Positions 39,106 through 50,666 of a stretch of DNA of 64,000 nucleotides are shown piece by piece. The DNA is from Cladopsammia gracilis (Eukaryota > Cnidaria > Anthozoa > Scleractinia > Dendrophylliidae). Position 1 is the first letter of the stretch; each line of letters starts with the position of its first letter. The stretch covers positions 893,501 through 957,500 of the forward strand of contig JAJGOT010000037.1 in the NCBI GenBank assembly GCA_022457155.1, in the 5' to 3' direction. The position numbers were made by a program, and so were the translations under genes. The notes below the pieces were generated by a model. That model was given only the letters and a program-made list of their open reading frames with translations, had not been told where the DNA came from and did no database searches.

Positions 39106-41789
39106 CAACGCAAGCAACTGGTTCTTTAATTGAGATTAATGAAGCTCACTCAAACAGCTTTTAAGTCGCGAGATTCCCCTTGGAAATACTTTATTTATAA
39201 AAAAGACCAAGTTATTTTCCAAGGGGGAAAAAGTTATTTTTAATAGAAAAAATACATCCAGGCTATACCCCATTTGGAGACCAAGTTATTGTTCCCTGGC
39301 AGAATCATGGAGAAGTGTTAAATTTCCTATTAATTTTATTGGTATGCAATAAAATTTACATATATTACTACATGTTGCTGGGGTAATGCTAATTCAATTT
39401 AGGTGGGAAATATACCAGAAACATGCAGAAATCATGGTTTCTCTGCAATAAATTTCCGAGTCAGTGTATTATTAATGTTTGAAGGAAGTCATCTGAACCT
39501 TGAAATAAATAAATTATAAATGTTATGTTTAATAGACCTTTCCCGCTTCCTGTGAACAAAGGCACCAACTTGAGGCTGGGGTGGACAAAATACTGTGATT
39601 TGTATGAAATTGTCCACCCAAGCCTTGACCTCGTTTCATTGTCTGTGCTCACTGGAGTGGAATGCGGGAAAGGTCTATTAGTACATTACTGGAGATTAGC
39701 CAACTTAAAACATTATTTAACCCATTCTCAGAAGCGATCATTACATCATGGTAAAAGACAGAAGTCAGTTGCCCAACAGAGCTTTAAATATACCAAAGGG
39801 ATTACATACAATTTTTTCTGGTAACAACGTAATGCCATAATAACCTACAGTGCACAAACGTTGACAAAATGAAAGTTATTTACTTTGTTCAAACGTCCTT
39901 CAACCAACTGTTTTTAAAGGAAGAAAAAAATTTAAACCCACCTATCAGTTTCCAGGGGTGGTTGCTTACAAGAGTTGGCACAAGAAGAGCTTAAACTGTA
40001 TTCATCAAAATTCATTGCACTGAATAAAAAGTGTACTTTGTGGAATGGGGCATAACAATCAAACAAAAATAAACTGACTTGACAAAATTTTCAGGTAATT
40101 TATTTTCCTAAGTTGGATAGCTACATGTAGAAACATACTTTCTTAATCTTATAAATTATTCCTTTTGAGTACAATGTATAGAATGTTAGTGAAGTATAAG
40201 AATATTACAGTGCCTATTGTATTGACAGTATACTGTGTGAATATTTAAAGAGCAGAGAATGGTCTTTCAGAGGTCTCGCAAAATGTTAGTCAAATTTCAC
40301 GGGGTCTTCCAGTCTCAAAGTTGTTTTAGAGTCTTGGTCTCCCATATAAAAAGTCAAGAAGCCTCAAATTTACCACCTACACTGTAACACCTCTAATATT
40401 GATGCGACTAGAAGTCTGGCATTGTTTTCCTCAGTGTTTTCACCTCTGACCCAGATTACAGTAAAACCTGTCTCCACAATGACTACATGCTATACAGACA
40501 TTTTGTTTGCTGTAGAGAGAGGGCTGTTATGGGGGAGAGTTTAAAGAAATTGTTCATTGCCAAGTGTATGTAAAGATGGCTGTTGTAGAGAGGTGTCAAT
40601 ATTACTGCCTTTAAACTTAAAACTAAGACTTGTTTATTGCACTGTGTACAATCAGGTATGATTACCATTAGGGATATGGTTTGTATACCTTATATCTGAT
40701 TGGTTTTCCATTGCAACACAATGAACTTTCCAGAAGTAACTCATGCTTTTCTGATTTTGCACAGTTAGGTTACTTGTGTTTAGTCACTGTGACAACCGTT
40801 ACTATCTCGTAGGGCTGGTTAGCAGTTTAACGCAAATATTTTGTAAATCCACCAATCAATTTTATTTAGTGAATTTGGCAATTTTTAGAAAAAAGCCTAA
40901 TTTACATGTAAAAAGTAAGGAAAACTATTAAGAATATTTTTAGTCCAATAATGTTTCATTGGTAAATCTTGTTTCAAAAATGAGGGGAGCTGGTCAGTTA
41001 CAAATCAGAGTGGTTGCAAGAATAGCTTCCTGCGCAGACCTGCTTGGGGAATCTTCCTGTTCCACTGGGGGCAATGTGCATGACACCTACACCCTAAGGA
41101 CATCTGCAATCGAGGCTATTGCAAGAAGACCTTCAATTTAAATATTGTCCAGAGGATATTCTTCAGTGAGCAAGAATGCCCAGCTCTCTATGTTAAAATT
41201 CAACTGTTAAACCAGTGACCTCACTGCAAACTAATAATGAAAAACGTCCAATATTTCCAGCCAAACTACATGTTGTATCAAAAGAAAATGTTAAGCACAG
41301 GTACTTAAAAACTATGTTCAGAAAAAGCCTTAAAACTGTGCCTCAAGTGCACAAGGCTACACCATATTTATTTGCAGTGAACCAACATCCATTGTACAGG
41401 TCTCCAGGCCAGAACTTTCTATGTGAAATCTTGTATTTCACATAGAAGGCAATCTCTAGTTGAAATTATGACTGCATCATGTAAATATGACTGGAAGAAT
41501 TTAACCAGGTCAACAAATCCTGCATTTTCCTTATTCTGTGAATATGGCTGCCTCTCATTAATTGTTCCCAGCTGCTGGGGGATCCGCACAAGCAGCTGGG
41601 AGCGACATGAGGTGGCTGTATTCACAGGCTAACATTTTCAAAACAACTAAATTCAAAATACTGTCCTGCTTAAATCATCTGCTTAGAATGTCTTTTTACC
41701 CTGGAGCCCTATATTTTCAAATCTGGTCATTATATTAAAATAAAACTATACAATAAATAGTAATAAATAAAATTTGAAATGGTCACCAG
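39106..41789. other. Intergenic region between the convergent RPP14 and SIRT6 genes
   Basis: RPP14 3' UTR, a MITE at 39532-39679 and a CAGTAAAACCTGTC half-repeat near 40459. A small hairpin at 41418-41446 (TCTATGTGAAAT / ATTTCACATAGA) is also present. No protein frame here is convincing. Confidence 0.5.
39532..39679. mobile_element. Short MITE with AATAGACCTTTCCCGC ends
   Basis: Left AATAGACCTTTCCCGC and right GCGGGAAAGGTCTATT, with TTGTCCACCCAAGCCTTGAC / GAGGCTGGGGTGGACAAA pairing inside. Confidence 0.7.
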
Positions 41790-44700
41790 TTAGTTATCAT
41801 CATCACTTTCATCAAGACAGTTATGCTTGAACCTTTTAGCAGATGATTCACCCAGGTTATTATCACATTTCTCCAGCTCCTCTTTCTTTACCATGCTGTA
41901 CATGTCATCGCATGATGTTGTCCACCATGGTTTCCCAGTAAAAGAAGGAATGGACAATCCTAGGCCATCCATAAGTTCTTTGATAACTTTGTCTACATAA
42001 TGGTTGATAACCAAGGTGGCTTTCTTATCCTGAAGTGAAAACAAAGATTTATAACAAAATATTCAACTGCTTTATTTAAGCAAGAATATACATACAGTTA
42101 GCCCTACAGTGCTAGTTAAGGACACGGCAAACTAAAAAAGAAGAGCTGGGTTATATTAAAAGGACTATGATTTGGTGTCTTTAATAATTATCAGGAGTTA
42201 CTCTCTTTGGTTAATAATGGTAATTGAACTGAGTGGAGTGCAATTTGGTCTGAAATCACAAGTATGATTTCAGAACAAAATTGCACGAGACGAAGTTCAA
42301 TTACCACTTTATTACATCCATTTTGAAATCGCACAATTATCAGGAGTTACTCTCTTTGGTTAATAATGGTAATTGAACTGAGTGGAGTGCAATTTGGTCT
42401 GAAATCACAAGTATGATTTCAGAACAAAATTGCACGAGACGAAGTTCAATTACCACTTTATTACATCCATTTTGAAATCGCACAATTTAATCGCCCAAAT
42501 ACAGGATTTTAGTCAGTACCAATATTGATGCAACTTATAGAATGCAATTTAGAGCAAAAAACAGTGCGAGTCAGGAATAAATTGCACTGCTGAGAAAAAG
42601 ATGCGATTTAGAGCAAAAAATAGTGCGATTTGGGAATAAATTGCACTGCTGAGAGCCAATCAGATTGCAAGGATCACCAGTGATTTCAAAAAGGATGTAA
42701 TTAGTAATTATATCAAACATAAGGAAGAGTGTTTCAACAGGATTTCCCAACACCGAGAAGTGGGTTGGAAAAATGAGGCGCAGCCAAGTTTTTAAACCAA
42801 CTTCGAGGTGTTTGGACCTAATGAAACACTCTTTTGAGTGTTTGATGAAGCTTCTCAAACCAATCATTAAATACAGAGAAAATGAAGGAATAAAATTGCC
42901 AACATCTATACTAATTAAGATTGGGTTTCCAAACCACCATCGCGCTTATGTTTTTCTTTGTTCAAACTTGATGAACTAAACCCTTTAAGCCCCAATATCA
43001 AAATTTAAATTCTCATTTCTAGTCCTGTACATTTCCTATAGAAGTACTAGGGGGAAATTGTTTGGAAATCAAGATAATTCATTGTGTGGTCATGTCCTTA
43101 ATTCTCATGACCTTTTCGATTGATAGGACATTGATATTACAAAGAGAAATTTGATGCTGATCACTCTTGGGGCTTAAAGGGTTAATGGCAAGGCGTTATG
43201 AAAAATATTTAAAGGGTATTTTCAAAGGAATTTGAACTTGTGATCTTTGTGTTGCTGGCTGGGGGCTCTGCCCAAGAAGCTTTATGTACTAAAAGCAGAC
43301 TGTGAGTTCACATAAACCTATTCTTGGTTTTCACATGATGTCATAAAAATTCAAAAATCTAAAGTATACGTTATACAAAGCTGTTTCTAACAGGGTATGT
43401 GGATACAGGTGTTATAATCTTTCACAAAAAGTTTCAGGTTTTAACGATGTTTTGCTTCCGATTCACAAAGGTTTTAAATGTGTCATGCAAATCGTCATGC
43501 CATTATAGATAAGCCGTGAAAATAAACAAAATTGAATTAGCTGAAAGTTATTGTTTGCATTATAAGTGCTTATAAGCCGAGTTAATGGGGCTTATAGCAA
43601 ATACAATATCTTTTGATTTGATTTTTGGTGTAATTAAGACTTTTGGCCACCATCTTTGTGCCCCTGAGTGGGGCACAAAGATGGCCACTCCATATATTTC
43701 TTACTAAAAATGTCTAATACTTGTTCGCCTATAACTCTTGAACGAATCGCTTTTGCGCTTCAAAATTTGGCCAAGATGTGTAGTTTTAAACTCTCTACAA
43801 TTCCATAAACATTTTGAATTCGAAATCTATTGTTTATATGCTTCTGAATTTTGATATGACGTAAGTGAAAACCAAGAATAGGATTGAATGCCAGGTGACA
43901 GGTGTTGATATCAGAATCAGTTTGAAAGCAGTTTACTTGGATTACATGTAAATAAAAATAAGATTACATGTAATTACAGGTAGTGCCCAGCAACAAAGTC
44001 AGGCCACTGCTATCAGTATCTGAATCATCTAGAAATAAACAAGTCTTGTGGCAGTAAGGTTAGTAAAATTAATAGTCCGCATGACTCACATGTCTTGTTT
44101 TTTGAAGATTAACAACAACTAGTTTTCCACCATTTTTGACTGTAAGTACTGGTAAATTGCCGCTAGGTTGGATTTGAAGTGAAGTTCCAAGGCAAATGGC
44201 TAAGTCAGCTTTCCTAAAATAGAGGAATAGAGAAATCAGTCGTGAGATGTTTTGGTTTATTATGAATCTGTTTTACTTCAGCTAACATTGGCAACAGAAT
44301 GGCGGTTTTTATACTGAAGATGCATTATCCGTCTGGACGAACTTGGGCAAGCATTAGTTCGTCTGGTTATGCATCTCAAGTAGACGAACTATCTTTCGTA
44401 GTGCGTCGTTCAAGGTTATGCATCTCATCTAGACGAACTAGCTTTCGTAGTGCGTCGTTCAAGGAGCATTGCAAAAGATAGTTCATCAAGATGCATAATG
44501 TGTCAGTGTGTATAAAGACAGGCAACAGACGAACAATGGCAAAAAATGAGACCAACATGGCCGCCATCTTGAATTTTGCCACCAAATAACTCTAGTACTT
44601 TTTCTTTTTATTAGTGGCTGCATGCAATGTCTCGCATTGTTCATCTGCCATAGTTCATCTTGTTGTTCCTCTCATCTTTACACTAGACATATAACATGAC

Positions 44701-46815
44701 AGATGCATTATCCATCTGGACAGATGATGCGTCTCTAGTGTAAAAACAGCCAATGCTTTTTTGACTAAGAAAACATAATTGAAGGAGTGCGTGGAATAAG
44801 GCCCTAAGTGACTTTTGATGTAACGTCAAATTCTCCCTGTGTTTCACAAGGAAATACAAGGCAATTTGGAAGGAGAATCTAGCCGTTTATCACAAGTCAC
44901 TTGGGGCTTTTTTCCAGGCAACCCTTCAATTTGAGAATGAGAAATGTCAAATTTCAACATTGGTACTTTATGCACCCAGCCCTTCAATTAAAATATTTTT
45001 CCATTTTGGTGTTCATAGTATTTAATAAAATTACATGTAACAAAACAATATCAACGATGATAACATATGCTGTAGCTTGATGACACACCATCCTTTAAAT
45101 GACTTAATACCTTGAGTGATGTTCTGCCAAGACCAGATCTTGATAAGGCAAAGAATCTTCCCAGTCAAGGATTGTGTCTCGCAGTTTACCCCTAAAAGGA
45201 AACAAACAATCAACAGATTCATCCTCATCGTACTGCTTTGTGCTGATCATAGTACACCCAACAAAATTACTTAATGCTGATTGGATGAGAGGAATACAAT
45301 AATTGTATAATTAATAATTATTAATACAGTAATACCCTGAATAAATTATTGTACTCTGTAGAAGTAACCATTAATCCTCTTCTCTGCAGATATACCTATT
45401 GATCTTCTTGGAAGTACTTGTATGACAAAAAATTGATTAACATATACATGTACATCACCTAAGATCTTCTGAAGTAACAATAATTAGTCTTGAAACCCTA
45501 AGACTTCTGAACAGTTGATCTCAAACTAAGAAATGTTACTTGCAAATTTGTTGAAATTGCGAGACCATCTCATACAATTCTATTCATCCAGGTTCTTGTG
45601 ATGAGATTGTTTTGAAAGTTCTATTTGTCATGAACTTGGTTAAGTTAATTTCTATCTTATCAAAAAATGAAAACACAAACCGACAATGTCCTCTGACTCG
45701 TTTTCTCTCACATAGTCCTCCAGTTTTTTTCAGTCCGACTGTTGTTACTGCATTTCTTCTTACATACTCCGTTTCACATCTGTCACACTTCTCAACAAAC
45801 ATGTTCCCATGGAGCTCTGAAATCTTTGACCTTCCAAGAAAAATGTCAAAAATGTGCTTTACATGTACTTTAACCCTTTGACTCCTAAGAGAGTCAAATA
45901 TCAAAATTCAAGAATATCCCAAATTTCATTTTGTAAAATACTGAAAAACAAATGGTACCATGCGAAAGTACTGCCAAAGAGGTTTCATTTGAATGGTCAC
46001 ACAATAGGATTTCATCCACAGACACAAAAGTTAGAACCATGCTACATGTCTGAGCCATAATTGACTCTGGGAGTGAAAGGGTCAAGGCAGAGTATTTGTA
46101 ATTGTAATAACAATTGTAATAATAGTTGTTGTTGTTGTTGTAGTCTGGAATTTTGCCTCCTTTTCAAAAACATCTTTATTTCACATTGTGGCCATTTGTA
46201 CAAAAGAAAAAAAAATAGATTAAACACTTATAAGATTTTATTTCTTTAATAAATATTTTCTTAATAAATATTTCTTTAATTAATATTTCTTGAAAGCTTT
46301 GAATGTATAAGTATTATAATTTCCCATTAGTCCACCCAGAATAAAAAAATAAACTAAACGTGAAATACCTTGGAATCCCTGACTTAATGTGCAACCCGTC
46401 GACATTTTGACTCACAATATACTGAACACGATTTTCTTGCACAAGCTTGAGTAAAGCCATGTGTGTGAGAGAGGGTTTTGCTTCATCAAATGTAGTTTCC
46501 ATTTGAGGAGCTAATCCTTTTTCTTCTAAAGTCCAAACACCTTTCGGTCCTCTAAAATCTGGAATACCAGCTGCTGTGCTTACACCCGCACCCGTATGAA
46601 ACACGATGTGTTTCGATTCGCGAAAGAGCTTGATGAACTCTGCCATTTTCACATCTAATTGCTCGGGAGAGTCAAAAACCTGTAGATTAAAAACATCAAA
46701 ACGCTTTCATTTTCTATTCGTTGTAAAGAGTTGTTGCAAAGATACGTACCTCAGGTAATCCACACTTCCCTTTGTGCGGATAATCTGACAAACCAGCAGC
46801 GTAGTTCACTGACAT
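41790..46815 (-). CDS. SIRT6: SIRT6, nuclear NAD-dependent deacylase/ADP-ribosyltransferase
   Basis: Six exons on the minus strand: 46815-46750, 46679-46369, 45830-45681, 45191-45111, 44213-44090, 42029-41790; 972 nt, 323 codons plus stop, all phases fit. SIRT6 removes acetyl and long acyl groups from histone H3 and supports DNA repair and genome stability. It starts MSVNYAAGL exactly as vertebrate SIRT6. The NAD site is [27 protein letters not shown] follows; the catalytic histidine is in SELHGN at residue 133. The zinc cysteines are C141, C144, C166 and C175, then [25 protein letters not shown] and VVVNLQKT. The C-terminal tail is shorter than in human SIRT6 and ends in a basic KRFKHN followed by an acidic DESDDDN. 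It is head-to-head with NR2C2AP. Confidence 0.95.
42186..42710. repeat. Dispersed repeat with exact 149-bp tandem duplication (SIRT6 intron copy)
   Basis: Units starting AATTATCAGGAGTTACTCTC at 42186 and 42335 appear identical over 149 bp. The flank to 42660 contains two further units with CAGTGC...TTAGAGCAAAAAA. The family is shared with 13530-14130 in the opposite orientation. Confidence 0.85.
42977..43186. mobile_element. MITE with TTAACCCTTTAAGCCCC-like ends
   Basis: Left TAAACCCTTTAAGCCCCAA and right TTGGGGCTTAAAGGGTTAA; about 210 bp; SIRT6 intron 5. Confidence 0.75.
43313..43890. mobile_element. Non-autonomous DNA transposon in SIRT6 intron 5
   Basis: Left CCTATTCTTGGTTTTCACAT and right GTGAAAACCAAGAATAGGAT, with sub-terminal TTCAAAAAT / ATTTTGA pairs. 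A central hairpin lies near 43648-43688 (GGCCACCATCTTTGTGCCCC / its complement). Confidence 0.7.
44315..44520. repeat. Tandem and inverted repeat with TAGACGAACT motif
   Basis: Two 49-bp units (GTTATGCATCTCAAGTAGAC... and GTTATGCATCTCATCTAGAC..., both ending GTGCGTCGTTCAAGG) lie between inverted GATGCATTATCCGTCTGG-type ends. Related motifs recur near 44690-44750 and 52540-53140. Confidence 0.6.
45872..46085. mobile_element. TTAACCCTTTGACTCC-type MITE, single-unit copy
   Basis: Left TTAACCCTTTGACTCC, right TGACTCTGGGAGTGAAAGGG. It carries one copy of the 88-bp unit amplified at 10637-10990. A TTG microsatellite follows at about 46120-46140. Confidence 0.75.
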
Positions 46816-47145
46816 TTTTATTTGTAGAAATTAACCGAGGGCCAGTGAGGCTAGCTGTCAAGAATGCGCTGTCAATAACAACAACGTATCAGCTGACCAC
46901 CCGCGTGCTTGGTCTTTGTCTGGCGTCAAAGTTTAAACTCTTAAATATATATTACTGCCCTTTAAGTATCCCTAGGTTGGCGAAACAAGTCGCTCCTTAG
47001 TATTTCGCTTGGTCTTTCCACGTTGGCCTTTCACTATTGCCTGTCAGCCATCTTGTTTGCGCGATGAGGTGAGCTGGAAACTAGCGGCGTCTTTTCTATA
47101 TTTGGTAAATATGGCCATATTAGGCAAATGTTTCTTCCCTGAAAC
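46816..47145. promoter_or_regulatory. Bidirectional promoter of SIRT6 and NR2C2AP
   Basis: 330 bp between divergent start codons. The segment contains CCATCTTG and ATGGC stretches typical of YY1-like sites near the NR2C2AP side. This is inferred from arrangement. Confidence 0.5.
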
Positions 47146-49937
47146 ATGGCGGATGGGACGAAGAAGGTTTCTTTATTGACGGAAAGTACAAAAGTCAGGT
47201 AAGAAGTTGATAATTAGCAATAAATAGCAACTAGCCAATTTTTGAACATGGCTGTGATATAAACGATGAGGATACTTGGTCAGGCAAACCAAAGTACAGT
47301 GGATGGGATGAAGTCGGCCTTGGGGTTATGCATGGTTCAATTCCTACAGTTACCATCCCCCCCCCCCCCGGGCACACCCCGGGGATTTGCTATTTTTTCT
47401 TCACTTGGCGTCCTATTCCCCACCCCCAGGCACAAAGAAAGAGGTAATTCCCCATCCCCGGGACACTTAAAAGCAAGTTTAGTATCCCATGTTAGATGAT
47501 GTTTACTAACATTTTTGTTGTTGGATGAATGTTTATCTCGGGAATACGCAAAGCGTTGAATGAGATATAGTATACGGGGACAGATATGCAAATTTTCACT
47601 CGTTCCATCATCAGTAATTTTTTAATTCCCTAGTGTGTTCAGGTTGTCTGTTAAAAGATGATTGCTGTAGCCCCAGGGGGGGGGGGACTCCCATGTAAAA
47701 ATGACGGGGGTACTCGTTGTACCTTTTAGAGGTCAAAATTTGTAGATTGGTACTGCTTAGGGTACTTAAATCTAAAATGACCACTGTTAGAATTATTGTG
47801 GTACCTTTTAGGGCATTGAGCCGAAAAATATGACAGGATAGAGCACCCCCGTCATTTTTATATGGGAGCCCCCCCCCCCCCCCTCCCTGGGTGCTGTAGT
47901 AAACTTTTTTAATTCCCCAGTGTAATTACATCATCCAGTTGTCCAGACAGTCTCGTTTCACACAATGCATTTTTATGTCACTAAAAGATTCTTTCACTTC
48001 AAACTCGGTATGGAAAATTAAAACCAATCTGTCAACTTAACCTTACATTGTTTCATATTCATGACGTGGCTCTTAGAGCCCTTTGATTTTATTTTGATCG
48101 AACATTTTAGCTAACTCAACAATGTTGGAGGGATGTGGAATAACATTTAACCACCTGTCCAACCTTGTTTTCCAACAAAATTAATGTTGGACGAGTTATG
48201 TTCAATGGGGTTTAAAATAGGGGGGTTGGGGGGGGGGGGGGTGCTTGCTCTTGAATGTTCATGAAAGATCAAGCAATGCATTGCAAATTAACCAACAATA
48301 AGGGGGTGGGTGGCACTCACCTAGATCCACCACTGCATGTATTTTTTCAAATGTTAAATTTCCATACGTACCCAGAAAATAGATTAAACGCATTTAACTT
48401 GGACCCAAGCCTCTCCAACATCCATGTTCAGCTAGAAGCCATGTTCAAAATCTCCAGCTTGGTGCACAGAAAAAAGCAATCTTGGAATCAGTGGTAGAAT
48501 CTTCTCATTTCATTTTGATGCCCTATGTTGCCATGTTATTAACTATAGTCACTTGCTTATCCTTAATTTCATCCTTATTTTAAGAGTCAGCTCTGTTTTA
48601 AACCGAGATTCCAGTCAATATGGAAAGAAGTTCATGTTTGATAAACATGAGGATACATGCTGGAATTCTGATCAGGTGTGTTATTATTGGCAGTACCAGA
48701 CTGAAAGAAAGAAAGAAAGAAAGAAAAGGGGGAGGAGAGTGTCTCTCCTGAATCAGGGATGTAGCTAAGAAAACACTTAGCAGGCTCATTAACAAGTTCA
48801 GCCAGTTTTTCTGGCTTGTGCACCTTGTGTTTTCTAGTCAAATTTCAGCCAGCGATAAGTTCTCTTTCAGGTGGTGAAATTAGCCGGTAGCCGGCTCTTA
48901 GCTACATCCCTGATAAATATCAAGTAAAAATATTTCAATTAAATGGAAAACATTTTCGTTTTTTTTTACATATTTGTTTTGTTTCTATAATTATTTTCTT
49001 CCATTTTTTTTATACAGTTGAATCCCGATAACTCAAATCCTTGATAACTCGATCCTCTCCATAACTTGAACCAAACTTTTTTTCCTTGGCTAAAGATCCT
49101 GATGGCTTGCAAATTTACCCTCGATAACTCAATAACTGAGCTTACGTTCCACATGATCTTATTCCTCTGATCGGTCTTAGCCCACTGTTTGATTGCCAAG
49201 AAAAACCAGTCAAATGAAAATGCATTTTAGTTTGGAAATATTTGTGCCAAGGTGGCACATAAATTGGAAATCTCTAATTTTAACATTTTATATTTGGTTA
49301 TTTTTTTAACTTGAAACTTTAAAAAGCACAAAATATTTTTGTTGATCAAATTTCATTTAAAGAAAATTCATTTTTGGTGAGACTGATATTTCATTTCCTA
49401 GTGAGAAAAATTATGAGGGTCATACAATGTGGCAAGTCACAGCATCACGTTATCACCTTATATCTTATATGTGATTTTTCTTGCAGGGTTCGCCTCAGTT
49501 TGTTATCCTTGAATTTTCTGAAGAGTCTCAAGTAAAAGAAATTCAGATTCAATTTCAGGGTGGATTTGTTGGAAAGGAATGTACTGTTGAAGGTGGACCA
49601 TCATCCAGCAGTTTAACACCTTTCCATGAATTCTATCCTGATGATTCCAACACTCAACAAGTATCCTTTGGCCATTTTGAATCTTCCGCTTCTTTGTTCT
49701 TTGTTACATTGCCCAGTTGATAGAATATATCATGTATTCAATTGGTAAAGAGTTTATAAATAATGATCAAATAAATATTAGCAGTGGCATGAACACAAAT
49801 TAGTGGCTTGTGAGGCATTCACAAGGTTGAATAGTTACTGAATAGTTACTGAATAGTTGAATAGTTAGGTTTTTGATAGTTACTGAAATATTGGTTTCAA
49901 TAGGCTACTTTCGATATGTTAAAATTTAACTTGATAG

Positions 49938-49980
<43 letters not shown>

Positions 49981-50666
49981 TCTTCATTCCCTTTGTTTTT
50001 GTCCTCCAGGCCTCGCTATCAAGTTGAATTTTAATATATGGAAAGTAGCCTATTGTTTGGGTAGGATTTTCATGTGAGATCATTCTTTGGGAGGTTTTGG
50101 AAAATGTTTGTTAAAATCTTGTATTTAAGGCCTCAAAAAGATTGGATGCGATGTTACCAATGTGGTCAAAATGATGACTGGATCATGCAGATTTCAGTGA
50201 AAAAATTCCAATCAATTATGTCATTGATATCATTGTTATGGTAATTAATAATATACATTAGTGGTTGTGGTCCTTATCTTGGAAAAAAGTAAGGCCCAAA
50301 GTGCCCCCCCAACCCCCCCCAAAAAAAAAAAAAATATATATATATATATATATTTTCAGTCTCAAACATTTTCACACCCCACCTTATTCACTTTGCCCCT
50401 CCCCCCATATTCAACCCCCCCCCCCCCCCCCTCCTCCTCCGTCTTTATGATGGATTCTGGATCAGCCACTTAATGTAGCATTGCCATGTGGTCACCATCT
50501 CATGGTGGAAAGTGTGTTTGTAACTCCTTAACTTGTTGACATTTCTTAGATTTTCCCTATCAATAGCTCAAGAAGAATCAAAGTTTTAAAGGTTATATTT
50601 ACAAGCAGTACTGATCTCTTTGGGAGAATAATAGTGTATAAATTAGATGTCTTGGGTGACAGCTGA
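47146..50666 (+). CDS. NR2C2AP: NR2C2AP (TRA16-like) nuclear receptor 2C2-associated protein
   Basis: Four exons: 47146-47198, 48585-48675, 49487-49660, 50550-50666; 435 nt, 144 codons plus stop, phases consistent. Vertebrate NR2C2AP (139 residues) is a small galactose-binding-like (discoidin-type) protein reported to bind the orphan receptor TR4. The conserved path reads VSSVLNRDSSQYGKKFMFD, then EDTCWNSDQGSPQFVILEF, IQIQFQGGFVGKEC, FHEFYPDDSN, and the C-terminal SSTDLFGRIIVYKLDVLGDS, which matches the FGRVVIYHLRVLG end of the human protein. The start ATG opens MADGTKKVSLL; the first residues are not conserved, so the start is by position only. Introns 1 and 3 hold several MITEs. Confidence 0.9.
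47671..47891. mobile_element. Complete hAT-like MITE, CCCAGGGGG family
   Basis: 221 bp with CCCCAGGGGGGGG and CCCTCCCTGGG ends and inner GACTCCCATGTAAAAATGAC / TCATTTTTATATGGGAG pairing. It is flanked by the 8-bp direct repeat TGCTGTAG (47663-47670 and 47892-47899). Confidence 0.85.
48705..48727. repeat. GAAA microsatellite
   Basis: Five or six GAAA units in NR2C2AP intron 2. Confidence 0.85.
48752..48916. mobile_element. Short MITE with TCAGGGATGTAGCTAAGA ends
   Basis: Left ATCAGGGATGTAGCTAAGA and right TCTTAGCTACATCCCTGAT around about 165 bp. Confidence 0.75.
49893..50060. mobile_element. Palindromic MITE in NR2C2AP intron 3
   Basis: CAATAGGCTACTTTCGATAT at the left and its approximate complement ending GAAAGTAGCCTATTG at the right. 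Arms of about 65 bp include AACTTGATAGTGAGGC / GCCTCGCTATCAAGTT. Confidence 0.8.

Noticed and set aside
40959..41445. Two plus-strand frames of 60 and 76 codons between RPP14 and SIRT6
   Set aside because: No recognisable motif, no codon pattern like the neighbours, no splice links.
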